From Pycnopodia helianthoides (taxonomy: Eukaryota > Echinodermata > Asteroidea > Forcipulatida > Asteriidae): a stretch of DNA of 64,000 bases. Positions 12,430-23,387 of the stretch are shown here, one piece after another (within the stretch, counting starts at the first letter, position 1; each line of letters opens with the position of its first letter). A program made the position numbers and the translations under genes. The stretch spans positions 17,114,416-17,178,415 of the forward strand of contig CM063249.1 of the NCBI GenBank assembly GCA_032158295.1, read 5' to 3'. The notes under the pieces were generated by a model. The model did not search any database. It was not told the DNA's origin and was given only the letters and a program-made list of their open reading frames with translations.

Positions 12430-12575
12430 ATGTGAGCGACATCTCCTTTTGAGTAGTGGTGGCTCTGAGAAGAGCCGGTTGGTACTCGACATTACGACCA
12501 GTGTGCTCATTCTCCCGGATCAGAGCATACTGGGCGAAACACCGATTACCAACCTTCTCAGAGCCACCACTACTC
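12430..12575. mobile_element. Foldback repeat with TGGTGGCTCTGAGAAG arms
   Basis: TTGAGTAGTGGTGGCTCTGAGAAG (12455 on) is mirrored by CTTCTCAGAGCCACCACTACTCGA near 12557-12575. The left flank GTTTGCGGTGACACCCATGT recurs with changes at 31828 and 33706 inside INTS2 introns, so this is a dispersed family. Confidence 0.65.
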
Positions 12576-14130
12576 GAACAGGACTTGTTTACTTGGCGTC
12601 ACCACCAACCTACCCTCATCACTCTCTGAAGACATGGTCACCAGTGAATTTTGACGCTTAATGAAGCCTCAGTTGAACAGGAAAATTAACCAATCAAAAT
12701 ATACAATTTATAGTGTCGTTATGTTCCGAACATCCAACCATAGAGCCAACAATGCTAACAACAAGTTGCACACTGTACATACTTCTCACGGAAATGTGTA
12801 AGCCTATTGACTCTGTTAAATTATGTTAAGAGAACCAGCAACTTTCCTCAGTCTAATCAACATCGACCCTCGCAGTGCTCCAAATTATGAAAATGATCTG
12901 AATTTGAAATTCACCACCATCAAACATACTAAATGTATAAAGAAATTGATGCAAAAACTTCTACATTACATGTGTTTGGTTCAGGAGGAAAAAAACCCAC
13001 ACAAGTAACCATATATTTGACAGGTATTTTGGGGATGACCCAGGATGGACTACATACAAGAACGCCTGCAGGACTTGGTGGAGTCTAATGCAACTGCTTG
13101 GTAATTGTATGGAGGTTGGCCTTGGATCATGGGAGTTCCCCTGAAGTGTTGCAATATTCTGGGTAATTTCCCCATGACAGCAATACATACATGGTAAAGG
13201 TTGTTGCCATGAAAACTGGCCACTGAGATTTCAAGCTGCCAGACAAAACAAAAACATGTACATCAAATGCGGTAGCTTTCAATCAAACATACAACCAGTC
13301 GGGGAAACATATCAAATAAGTAGGGTTGTGCATCTTGTGGTTCAAGTGCATTGTTTTCCAAAACGGTTAAACAGAACTTGTGACTTCCTGTTAACCATTC
13401 CGGGCTCACCCTAAACACTGACCCGGTGTGTACATTGTCTTGTAAAAACTGCTATGGGCTTGTACACACCACTTCTAAGAACTGTGCAACCTACACTGCA
13501 CTTGTTCAAATGCTCATACTTCTTCCTTTTCAGGTGTAAATAATAAATTTGTCAAACGTTTTTAATTATTTATGAGTGTGTGAATGTATAAATTTTCAAT
13601 TGGCCATTAAACTGGTTGCGATCGCTACCATTAATACAATCAGAAAATATGACAATACACGCTTAAAATCTGGGCTACTAAAACTTAGGGGCGAGTAAAC
13701 CACAGTTTACTAGCCCAGTGGGTTACTTCGCCAAAAGCTCAAGTACAAAGCCTGCCTCTGAACCGTTAAATACCGATTCCAATCCAAACTATTTATAAGC
13801 TGATCTGTGAAAGAAGCAAATGTCAACACACTTTCCAGGATCGAAAATAGAACTATAGGCCCAGCGGACACTCTTTTTGTACACAAAAGAATTACATGGT
13901 CTACAGTTTATGCTCTGAAAGCGAGGTTGCCTACATTACTGCAAACAGAAAAAATTAAGTATGGTTTTCTCGATGAGTGTATTTAGACAGCCACTACACC
14001 ATACGCATTGGTTGCAAGCACAAACTACATGGCATTATGCCCCCCCCCCCACACACACAAACACACACACACAAATTAGATCACTAGCAATATAACCATT
14101 CTGTTCAGGGAATAGGGGAATACAACATAC

Positions 14131-14247
14131 CATGGCAATCTCATGAGCAAGGTCCACATACATACATCTGTGCTCAATAATGAACTCGGGGTTCTGCCCA
14201 CAGTGGTCGGTGCCGGAAAACCCGCCCAGCACTTCGGATTCCCCCGA
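14131..14247 (-). other. Candidate orphan coding exon
   Basis: On the minus strand a 117-base open segment runs from a possible acceptor (ggtag, ending 14248) to a GTATGT donor after 14131. It reads SGESEVLGGFSGTDHCG through FIIEHRC to VDLAHEIAM, is GC-rich in codon third positions and has both splice signals. I do not recognise the family. Its phase (0) does not fit the first known RNF34 exon (phase 1), so it may belong to another gene, be a 5' UTR exon, or be chance. Confidence 0.25.
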
Positions 14248-15197
14248 CTACCGCTGGCAGAATTTTTGTTTACTTACAAGTAACACATCCAACAGCAAGA
14301 TTAGCACCAATAGCGGGATGGATAAGAAACAATAAGAAGTGTTCCGTTTTAGATGGAGAAGGAGAAACCCATAATAAGGAAAACCCCAGGTAAGGACTGA
14401 AATACCATGCAAGGTTTTGGTCTGAGGAGGGATTCAAACCGGGGTCCACAGAGGTGAAAGACAGAGGAAAAAAACAAAACACCCTGAGCCAACCTGATTC
14501 CCTCTTTTTCCAACCTTTTGAATGAAACTTTCCTATTTCCTTCCACAGATTTTCAACATAGAATTGTATTTCACCAGTAAAAAAGCTGTATCCACCAGAC
14601 CACCACTGTTTATTTCGAGTACATATATGTACTTCTTTTGTTTGAGTTTATTTGTGGATTCAACACTGAAAAATACACTAATCATAGCTTTACCATTCGC
14701 ATAGCATACAAGTAATACCAGTTTCATACTCTATTCCTAAAGTACATGCACATTAGAAAAATGAAACAACAGACTATACACCATGCGGTAAAGGCCTGGC
14801 CATTCAATTTGATGCACAGCGCACAGTGTGCAAACACTCTGTGAACAAAAGGAAACTGCCTCGTTCACATTAAGGACAAAATTGTCCACACCCACTGCAA
14901 ATTTTGTTACACAACTTTGAAATGATTCTTTTAAAATTTTTTAACTTTTCAAGATTTTCCTTTTTAAATGAAAATATATAATTATAAGAAATAAAACAAT
15001 ACAATCTGCAAGAAAATAGTGTAGAATCACAAGGCACAGTTCTGTAGCATTTAAGTAACTTGATACTTTGCATTCAGTAGGTAACTGTTACTTGATCTTA
15101 TTATTTCTGGTTGACTTTTGAACCTGTTTCCTGCTGCCTTTATCAGTAAGTATGGGATGATTCGATGCGCTACTGCGCAGATAACCAGAGGGGTATT

Positions 15198-16142
15198 CAC
15201 GGTTCTCCACAGGGTCAAATTTTTTCCGGGCGCAGGCTGGCAGCGCCGGCCGACGGGTGATTTTCACGCAAGCAATGCTGATAATGTGCAAGCGCAAATT
15301 ACGTTGTAAATAAGGGTTCCTAATTCCCGGGCTTTATGTATGTACTTGGCCTAACGCACGGTCCTGCGGTAGTCTTTCAGAGCACAGTCTTTCTTTGATC
15401 AGACAGTCGTCATTTTTAAAAATATATGATTCCACTTATCATTAAAATTGTATGATATTCAACCAGGCATGTGAGCGGGTCACGGAAAAAAACGTGGAAA
15501 AATTTTGGCAAGCGAAATCCGTGTCCGGATTTTGGGCCAGCGCTACAGTCTGAATATCATCATTATCAGGCTTTTTACTTCAGCGTGGACGAAACATTAA
15601 CAAAAACAATATTGGCCACAATTCTTACTTGGTAAAAATGTGTTGTTCATCCTCATTTTCAATATGTTTTTGTGACATTCCTTAGAAATGTGTTCTACAA
15701 GCGTGATGCGTCCATCACACACGTGAAAGATCGTGTGCACTTAGTCTTGGCTCAAGGTGTTGGTTTTCTTAATAGTTTTTTGGGTAAAGCGCCCTCTCTT
15801 GGTGGAACGGCAGGCCGACATGGCTATAAAGTGTAATGGGAAATCGCGCTTAACGACATATGAACAACAACGGCTTTAATCAAAGACTAACGCGGAGCAT
15901 TTTACCGAGTCTAGCCCCCGACTCACGTGTTGAGATCAAATCGCAATTAAAATGATTCCCGATGCCAGGTTCCCCTTCTATGTGGGAGTGTTGTGCAGTA
16001 GAATTACTTGTACTGCTGACAATTTTGTCCGGGCGCACAACGATTTTGTCCGGGCGCTACATTTTTTGTCCGGGCGCATTTTGTTTTTTGAAAATTTTGT
16101 CCGGGCGCTGCGCCCGGACAAAACCGCGTGTGGAGAACCCTG
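15198..16142. mobile_element. hAT-like non-autonomous element, about 945 bp
   Basis: The left end CACGGTTCTCCACAGGG, then TTTTTTCCGGGCGCAG, is mirrored at the right by CTGCGCCCGGACAAAA, then TGTGGAGAACCCTG. CAGGGTTC-like ends fit hAT superfamily termini. GTATT occurs on both flanks but no clean 8-bp target duplication is visible. Near the right end TTTTGTCCGGGCGC is repeated four times (16023, 16044, 16064, 16095); the last forms a perfect hairpin with 16110-16123. No transposase was found. Confidence 0.6.
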
Positions 16143-17080
16143 GTATTGTGTCTTAGCAAAGTTACAAGAGGGCGCTGGTCGAAAAGACGTCTCATTTGAA
16201 TGGAAAATTTGGCAACACTTGACCACTGGATGCGCTGATGCACAACATCCCTTAGTTGGGTATCATGTCCAAGTAAAGTCCCAAGAGGGCGCTGCATTAA
16301 AAAAAACTTCAGATTTGGGTGGAGCAATCAGCAAGTATTTTATGATGCGCAGATTCATGTGCGAAAGAGGGCGTGCATCGGTACCAGCACCTGAGAGACC
16401 AGTGGGGCAGAGCGAAGGAAAGTCTGTGGTAGAAATGTAAAGATTGAGGGCGTCATTGTCAAAGTTGTCGTTGCCATATCCGTAGCAAAACTCACTTGAT
16501 TAATTAAAGGACAAAGACAGAAGAAGTGAAAGATAAAAAAGTATGATTAAAACTTAGGAAGGTATAGAAGACGAAATATTCAGAGCGACCACCACACATC
16601 CACGCAGCCATGGATGAGCAGACATAGCTTGGAATTGTTCTTTAGTTGTACCACATTTTTTCCCACATTGTTCACTTATTATTCACTTGTGAGATAATGA
16701 CGGTGCAATTGGTTGTAATAATTAGAATATTGAAAAAGAAGTAGAATAAATTTGCACAATTTTGACAGATGGTTCGTCGTCAAACGTTACAACTGTTGGG
16801 AAGAGCGAGAGTTAATGTTGCTCAATTCACAGATTGGGCAAAATCATGCTTAATGTAGAGTGGGCTCAACAAACGCACTTAAAGACATGCTAGAAAACTA
16901 TTCCCTAGTCCTAGAACTATGAGGTTCGTTCCGCTAGACGATAGCGGAACCAACTTCTAGAACTTGGGAGTATGCTAGAAGTAGAAGTAGAACTAGCCCT
17001 GGTAGGACGTCAGTCAGTGCCACTGCACTGATGTCGTGGGTATAAAGCTCCTCTACAATGCGAACATATTTTGAGCTAAT

Positions 17081-17532
17081 GTTTTTTCATATTTTTACCT
17101 GATTTGAGAAGCTGAAACTCCATTCATACATTCTTGGTGTCCTAACTACACTTTTGATGAGTTCACAACTAACAAATACATCCATGGATGACATTATTTC
17201 CGAAAATAAGTCCAAGTTGTGTACTGGCGTTGTGACCATCATGTATCAAGTGACCGTTAAAGCCCATGTGCGCATGCTCGGCATGCAAAGCAACCCGGCC
17301 GACTTCCGCGTTAGATTTGGGGGCGTGTCTGAGGACGCTCATGCACTGAAGCATTCACGTCTTGTCAGTTTAGGCTATCGCCAAGAATGCGTAAATTTTT
17401 CATTTTATTTTCACAATAATGTCATCCAAGGATATAATTTGCAATTCTGAATAGAGCAGGCATAAGGTTTAGGACACAAGGAATATGTGAGTCAAGTTTC
17501 GGCTTCCTCAAAAAGGTAAAAATATGAAAAAC
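17081..17532. mobile_element. Foldback MITE with GTTTTTTCATATTTTTACC ends
   Basis: The left end GTTTTTTCATATTTTTACC, followed by GAGAAGCTGAAACTC, is mirrored by GGCTTCCTCAAAAAGG then TAAAAATATGAAAAAC at the right. The 98-residue frame inside (17154-17450) shows no family features and is probably incidental. Confidence 0.65.
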
Positions 17533-19068
17533 TGTTGTTATAAATTTTTTCGCAATGGTACGGGACCTTTATATCCTGGACTCCGTCGCGTTGTATGCAA
17601 TGGAGGAGTCCAACCTGGGCTAAAGTACAACCAGCCCACTAGTGTGGCCAATTGGAACCCTTAGACAGACTTCCAGTTCCAGAATACTCAATCACGCAGC
17701 TTAATACATCAGGGTGAATCCCCCAAGTAGTACGGGTCGGTCGGGGTTGGGCCCGATTATCAAGTAGTAGTGTAAGTACATTTGAAAGTACAATTGAAGT
17801 ACAATGGACACTTGAAAACCTGTGAATAAGTTAAGCTGATATTTTTACAAACTGGTGTTTGAATTTACTAATCTTTTAAAAATATTCAAGTCACAAAGAT
17901 CAGAATTTACTATAACAATATATTTAGTAATACCTGAGATACCATCTGACTATACAGGTCGGTCTGTGTTTTTAACCAAAAACCAGGTTAAGTAAGTCAT
18001 TTCCACTTACCATGACTCTAACTTAGCTTCCCTGGAGTGCTTTGGCTGTTGAAATGACTAACATTTGTAAATGTCAGTGCAAATAATCCAACATACTGGC
18101 CGACACTTTCAGTGATACTTACCTGGGATTATTATTTTTATAGTAATTTGTCCAAGTCCGACTATAGTGTGTGGGACCCTGTCAATGAAATGTCATTTCC
18201 CAACCTGAACCACTCAAAATATGATCCCAAAATATCATTCACACAAAACATATGAACACACACTGACACAGTCACAGTGACTGTCAGTACATACCTGTAC
18301 AAAGTAAGCAGCTACGAATCAATGACAACGATGACTGATCTGAAACATGATTTTCAAACTGGACTCTGTCATGTACTGAACCATTTCTCTAACTTTTCAG
18401 TGAATTCTGGCCATTGCATTACTTCCTTTCGAGATAAACATATTAATATTTTTTTCTAGCGTTGTTGTGTCTACAAAAGTAACATGACTAAATGCTGCAC
18501 TTATATGATGGTGCCCGGTGTTAACGGCGCAAACGCCTGTGTTGGTGATTAGAAACCAGCGATAACAAAGTGCTCTTGGTGAGATTAAGTCTGGTACCCG
18601 CTAAAGTTCGTTTTAAGGCATAACAATGAGTGATGGTACTCTGGAGGCCACACAGACACACCATACTGGGGGTGGATCTATGATTTCAATTGGGGGGGGG
18701 GGGGATTTAAATGTCCCATCTCAAAGTATGTCTTATTATTTGCTCAAATATTTGTGCTATCCACTAAATTGCAATAGCCCGTTAATGACTCTTTCAATGC
18801 TCCAGTTTTTAAAAAGTATAAAGTCCCTTACTTATTTTCATCATTTACTGGTACTTATTTTTATTATGAATTTTTTTGAATGATTGTTATGGAGTTTCTT
18901 GATCTTTAACCACTACTTTGTAATTTGTATGACAAAATACTTTATATATTGACTTTCAATGACATGAATGATCAGATTGTACCATTAAAGGAGGACCCCG
19001 ATGGCATATAAAAACAAGGTTTTAGATTTGGTGGGTGTAGGTTGGGCCTTTCCCAATAGTTGGGAGGC

Positions 19069-19278
19069 TTAAAGGGGCACTCGATCACAGGGAGTCTGTA
19101 GCCGGACATTAAGTTCCGAACATGTTACTGCACATGCGCCCGATAACAATGACGGCGCCCTTTAAAGCTTTTGTTTGTGATGTGATGGTCAACACGCACG
19201 TGTAGCAACTGGGTGGGAGTTCATGTTTCCATGTCCAGCCACGAGCAGACTATGATCCCGATGACAGTGCCCCTTTAA
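19069..19278. mobile_element. TTAA-flanked MITE (AGGGGCACT family)
   Basis: The body 19073-19274 (202 bp) begins AGGGGCACT and ends AGTGCCCCT, with TTAA immediately outside on both sides (19069-19072, 19275-19278). The target class matches the AGGAAC family, but the termini differ. Confidence 0.75.
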
Positions 19279-19802
19279 CTGTAGTTATGCCTCTTATGAA
19301 GTACACTTGACACTTGAAAACCAGAAAACAAATTAAGCTGGTCTTTTGACAAACTGGCGTTTGAATTTATTGATCTGTTAAAATATACAAATGAGTAAAG
19401 ATCACAATTTACTTTTACAAAAAGTGGAATCAGACTTTTTCTTACGGAAAATACATTTTCTACTTTGCAATTAAAAGTTGCAAATATCCCAAACAAATAT
19501 GAGAACTTTGGGCAGTCTCCAGCGACATGCACCAGTCAATAAGCCATTTAAAATAATATGCAACGCCTTCAAGAGCATTCTGCGATTACCGTACCCTGTA
19601 AAGCACATAACTCCATGGGCTTTAAGCGCAAAATTCCACATGAAGCGAAGCCATGAAATTTGACCTTAGTTTCTACATGTATGGCATCTAATCAGTTCCA
19701 GGAAAATGATTTACATATCAATGTGTTTCTTCTTTGTTTGGCAAAGTTTGAACTTTGTACTTAATTCAAGAACAGCTTATCAGTGTGAATGCACGAGTTA
19801 AA

Positions 19803-20158
19803 CAGGGCTAGAATTTGAGGGAAAAAACCCACAAGACCGCAAGGCTTGTAGCTCAAAATATTTACTGGACCAAAATTTTGAAGTCAGAATTGAAGTGAGA
19901 AGAAAAAATACCCACTGTACACAGGTTAATAATTGAACTGTTTAAATTTGAAAAAAAGCACTGAGAGAAGATTGATCTCATTTGCATATTATGGGTAAGT
20001 AATCTTCGATTATCAACAGAATTGTATTTATATCAGACTGAAAGTCAACATTTGAACACAAACACAAGACCGCCGGACTTGTCTGGACACGAGTTTACCG
20101 GCCCGATGCTAAAATCACTGGCCCCGGGCCAGCAGTCCAGTGAAAAATTCGAGCCCTG
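19803..20158. mobile_element. hAT-like MITE with CAGGGCTAGAATTT ends
   Basis: Begins CAGGGCTAGAATTTGAGG and ends AAAAATTCGAGCCCTG, typical of hAT termini. Flanks GAGTTAAA and GAGTAGGG share only the first four bases, so the target duplication is decayed or misplaced. The interior contains two related segments, ACAAGACCGCAAGGCTTG and ACAAGACCGCCGGACTTG. Confidence 0.6.
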
Positions 20159-20341
20159 GAGTAGGGACTTTCCATTTAATGTCCAAGTGGTCGGTCAGAA
20201 TTTTGGAAGAGTGTGGGAAAAAAACCACGACGAAAAAACACAAAACATAATGTATAGACGTATTTTTGTTATTTACAAATGATTGGTGATGGTTAGGAAA
20301 AGGGTGGTTAACACTTAATAATTAATAACAATAATGGACAT

Positions 20342-20600
20342 TAATACAGAGCCTGTACCTGCCAGTTTTGACACTGAGCCGTTTACTTCATTCCTTAAAA
20401 ACCAAATTTGCTCACAGGGGGAGTATACAGCCTGTGCTGCCAAATACAGCTCACCGAGCTAAATCGATCACAAGAACCATCTCTGCCCTCACAGGAACCC
20501 ATTTACTCCTAGGCGAAGAGAAGCAATTACAGTTAAGTGTCTCGCTTCAAGGATACTTAAAGGACAAGTGTCATGATGGGGATTCAAACCCAAAATGTTT
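20342..20600 (-). repeat. SINE family B fragment
   Basis: It contains AAGAGAAGCAATTACAGTTA, then AAGTGTCTCGCTTCAAGG and GTGTCATGATGGGGATTCAAACCC. These resemble the body and B-box region of family B copies. The tRNA-like 5' head is missing and the boundaries are approximate. Confidence 0.45.
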
Positions 20601-21003
20601 CAGGATATTACAGTGAAATTTTAAATAATCAGTTTGTTAATTGGAGAAAAATACAGCATTTCTTATTTACCAGGCAGACTTCTGAAGTCGGATAAAAGTC
20701 TAAAATTGCTCATCCCCGGTTCAACACGAAGCCGGGCAGAGTGACACGAGTCGTAGTCATTTCAGAAGGATACTTTAGAGCATTTTCAAGAATGCGCAAG
20801 GCTATGAGACAATGCACTATCTTGATGCAGCCCCTGACTCACGAGGAAGGACTCGGTATTGGACATGCTGGATGACAACAGAATCAACACCCATTGATGC
20901 GTCTGCTGGGTTTGGATCGATGGCCAACAAAGCCACAGGAAATCTGTGACTGTAGCTGGTAACATCTTTTTTATCTTATGGAAAATAATATGCTACCTTT
21001 TTT

Positions 21004-21009
21004 TTTATT
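21004..21009 (-). terminator. MED31 poly(A) signal
   Basis: AATAAA on the minus strand, 141 bases past the MED31 stop codon. A short 3' UTR is reasonable for this gene. Confidence 0.55.
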
Positions 21010-21149
21010 AAAGTAACATAAACAAATTCCAACTACCATTGATGACCTATACCATGGCATTCTTAGGATGGCCATTTCAGGTATACTGGCTGAAGCCCCT
21101 TGTGGCTGCCAAGTGCTTTTGTGGTCTCCGTTGAGTCAAACTCAGACCC

Positions 21150-23220
21150 TCATTTTTGATTTTGTTGATTTTGCTGCACGGGCTGCAGAGGTTTCTGATC
21201 CTGCTGCTGCTGCTGTTGCTGCTGGTGCTGGTGCTGTTGCTGCTGCTGCTGTCGTGGCTGCTGCATCTGTTGTTGCTTTTGCTGCTGCTGCTGTTGTTGG
21301 AACTGTTCAGCGGCGGCCTGCTGCAGTCTCATGCGCTTCCTCGTGTAGTGCTGCCAGTGCAGCAGCTGTTGGTCGTCTATGAACTGGGCACACTGTGCAT
21401 TCGCCAGCTCCTTGCGGAAGTGTTCATACTGGAGAAGCTCCAGAAAGTGAAGACATTGAGGGTACCTGTTTAATAAAATCACAGAATCACTTAGCCAGGG
21501 CTTGAATATTTGTGATAATATAAAATTTGTGATAAGACCAAAAGATTTGAAGCACATTCAATAGACCAGAAATTATTTTCTATATCTTTAGCCTTGAAAA
21601 CATAGTATATTTTAGTTTTTAGTTGTTCATTCTGGTTGTGAAACCAAGGCACTCTCAGAAAAGCGAACTTAATCACTGTACTAGCCAAGAACTCATGAAG
21701 AGAAGACAAGGAAAGAAGTTTTTTAGTTTTAGAGTTGGGAGGAAAAACCCCTAGAGAATTATTCCAGGGAAAACCCACACAACCAGTTGGGAGTTCGGAA
21801 AGTAACTACCGATGGAGACTGTCTGCTTAGATCATGTAACAAACATCGCAACACGTCAATCTAATCAAGCAATGCCGTATTTGCCCTGAACTTACTTGAG
21901 GTATTTTGCGTACTGGGGCTCCGTCCAGTACTGTAGATACTTCAGGTAGTTGATGAACTTGCTGTCTTTGAAATATCCCCTTTGAGCAATGACTGTAAAA
22001 CAGAAAAAAACAGTTTGGTCACAAATCTGGATGATTACTTCGGAACTTGAGTCACAAATAAGAATTTGTTTTCATTATTTAAAAAACATTTCTGAGGGGG
22101 GTGGGTAGTCACCCTACAGTAAACACTGGTCTGTTGGCCCATCCCAACTGACTTGAGTACACTCAAGTTGGGGGCCAGTCACTCAAACCTGTTGCTGGAC
22201 TTGATGTCCAAGTCTACTGGGCTTCTTAAGCTATACTTACAGTTCAAGTAGTGTGGATTGGCAAGACATTGTACAAACTCCAACTCCACCTGGAAACGAA
22301 CCTTCTCAGGATCCTGACCATCTAGTTGTGGACAAAACAAAATTGAAATAACGTTTAAAAAGGTTAACAGGGGTACTACTCAGGACTCAGGTGGGATTTA
22401 AACCCTGCCCCCCCCCCCAGCCACTCTAAAGCCCTACCACCAAGGGTGTTGAGTGACAAGAGGCCATATTCCTACGTACATGTCTCGAGTCCAAAACTGT
22501 CAACTTGGTCAACTGTCTGAGCTCTTTTTTTCATTCAACTTTATTTAAATTTTGGGATGTTTAAATTGGGCTTCTTTGTTCTATTGTAAATTAAGTATTG
22601 CTAGTCCATTGGAGGAAGAAATATGTGTCGCTTTTCCGATTCCCCGACCCCTGTTGTGCGCAATATTTTTGTAATCGTAACCCTCCATCCTTCCGACATG
22701 TCCGATGGTCGAAAACCAGAGCAGACTAGGTATACAAAATAAAGCGCATAGAGTAGGCACATATATTTCGACCTTACTAGTCAGACCAGCGACTGTACCG
22801 GACTAGATTAATTGTTGCACTTGTGTCTGTGACTGTACTCTATAGTGTGAGTGTGAGTTTTGTGAAATTGTTTGTAATTTTTATAATATTCAGATTTTAC
22901 AACGCAATCTTCAGATTGCGCAAACCCCTAGACAACAACCACTGATCTCGTCAGTATATAGAGATCAGTGACAACAACACCACACACCGTGCATGCAGCA
23001 CACGACGACGCGCGATCGACACGATGGTAAGTCTGGATTTAATTATCGATATTACTATCATAAATAATGACGAAATTTTAGATATTGTGTAACAAACAGT
23101 TAACACTTGAAACAAATTCTCTATATATTTGACATTATCTATTTTACAGAAATTGGAAAACACTACAAAGCCATGAAAATTGACAGATTTACCTGCTGTC
23201 GCAGTGGTCGTCATCGCCAT
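21150..23220 (-). CDS. MED31: Mediator complex subunit 31
   Basis: Four minus-strand exons join in phase: 23220-23193, 22321-22241, 21992-21896 and 21465-21150, giving 173 residues. MED31 (Soh1) is the most conserved subunit of the Mediator middle module, where it binds MED7 and helps contact RNA polymerase II in the nucleus. Visible family features: VRFQVELEFVQCLANPHYLN; FIAQRGYFKDSKFINYLKYL; the Tyr-rich YWTEPQYAKYLKYPQCLHFL; ELLQYEHFRKELANAQCAQF; and HWQHYTRKRMRLQQ. The human protein is about 131 residues and ends soon after that helix. Here it continues with about 60 residues dominated by Gln and ending QNQQNQK. The ATG at 23220 starts a short Thr/Ala leader and lies 167 bases from the INTS2 start on the other strand. 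Assignment is secure; the Gln tail length may vary between alleles. Confidence 0.96.
21600..21790 (-). repeat. Dispersed repeat, inverted partner of 23940-24135
   Basis: The segment with AGAATTATTCCAGGGAAAAC and GTGCCTTGGTTTCACAACC-like sequence is the reverse complement of a segment in INTS2 intron 1 (TTTTCCCTGGAATAATTCT, CTTTGCTTCACAACCAGAAT). The two inverted copies sit either side of the MED31-INTS2 promoter, about 2.2 kb apart. Confidence 0.6.
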
Positions 23221-23387
23221 TTCAACTTCCTTTGACTGGTGAATCCCCAGCCTGACTAGAGAGGGCGGTATTTATGATTACTGGTCGGCCGCCGAGAGTT
23301 GTTGACGGAACAACAATCTTTGTGGTCAGAAAGTGCTCATTTTCCGACATTTTGTAGATAAAGAGAAACCACAAATCATTAAAAACG
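23221..23387. promoter_or_regulatory. Bidirectional promoter of MED31 and INTS2
   Basis: 167 bp separate the two divergent start codons, too little for two independent full promoters once 5' UTRs are counted. The gap contains GGTCGGCCGCCGAGAG (GC-rich) and ACATTTTGTAGATAAAG, and no obvious TATA box. Divergent pairs of housekeeping genes commonly share one CpG-type promoter. Start sites are inferred, not seen. Confidence 0.65.

Larger units (their letters stand above)
10362..21003. other. Repeat-filled region between RNF34 and MED31
   Basis: About 10.6 kb with no recognisable complete gene. It probably contains the missing 5' exon(s) and promoter of RNF34. Mobile elements are listed separately (10452-10858, 11809-11931, 12430-12575, 15198-16142, 17081-17532, 19073-19274, 19803-20158). 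Other content: a 28-base A run near 11512-11537 and a CA repeat at 14041-14072. The longest open frame (15952-16440) lies across the end of a transposon and I do not consider it a gene. Confidence 0.6.

Noticed and set aside
10362..16000. Missing first exon of RNF34 (vertebrate-like MWASCCGLL start)
   Set aside because: No convincing minus-strand match was found. A superficially similar MWECC occurs near 15980 but on the plus strand inside a transposon.
15952..16440. 162-residue open frame as a gene
   Set aside because: It crosses the repetitive end of a hAT-like element, has no recognisable domain, and overlaps equally long frames on the other strand.
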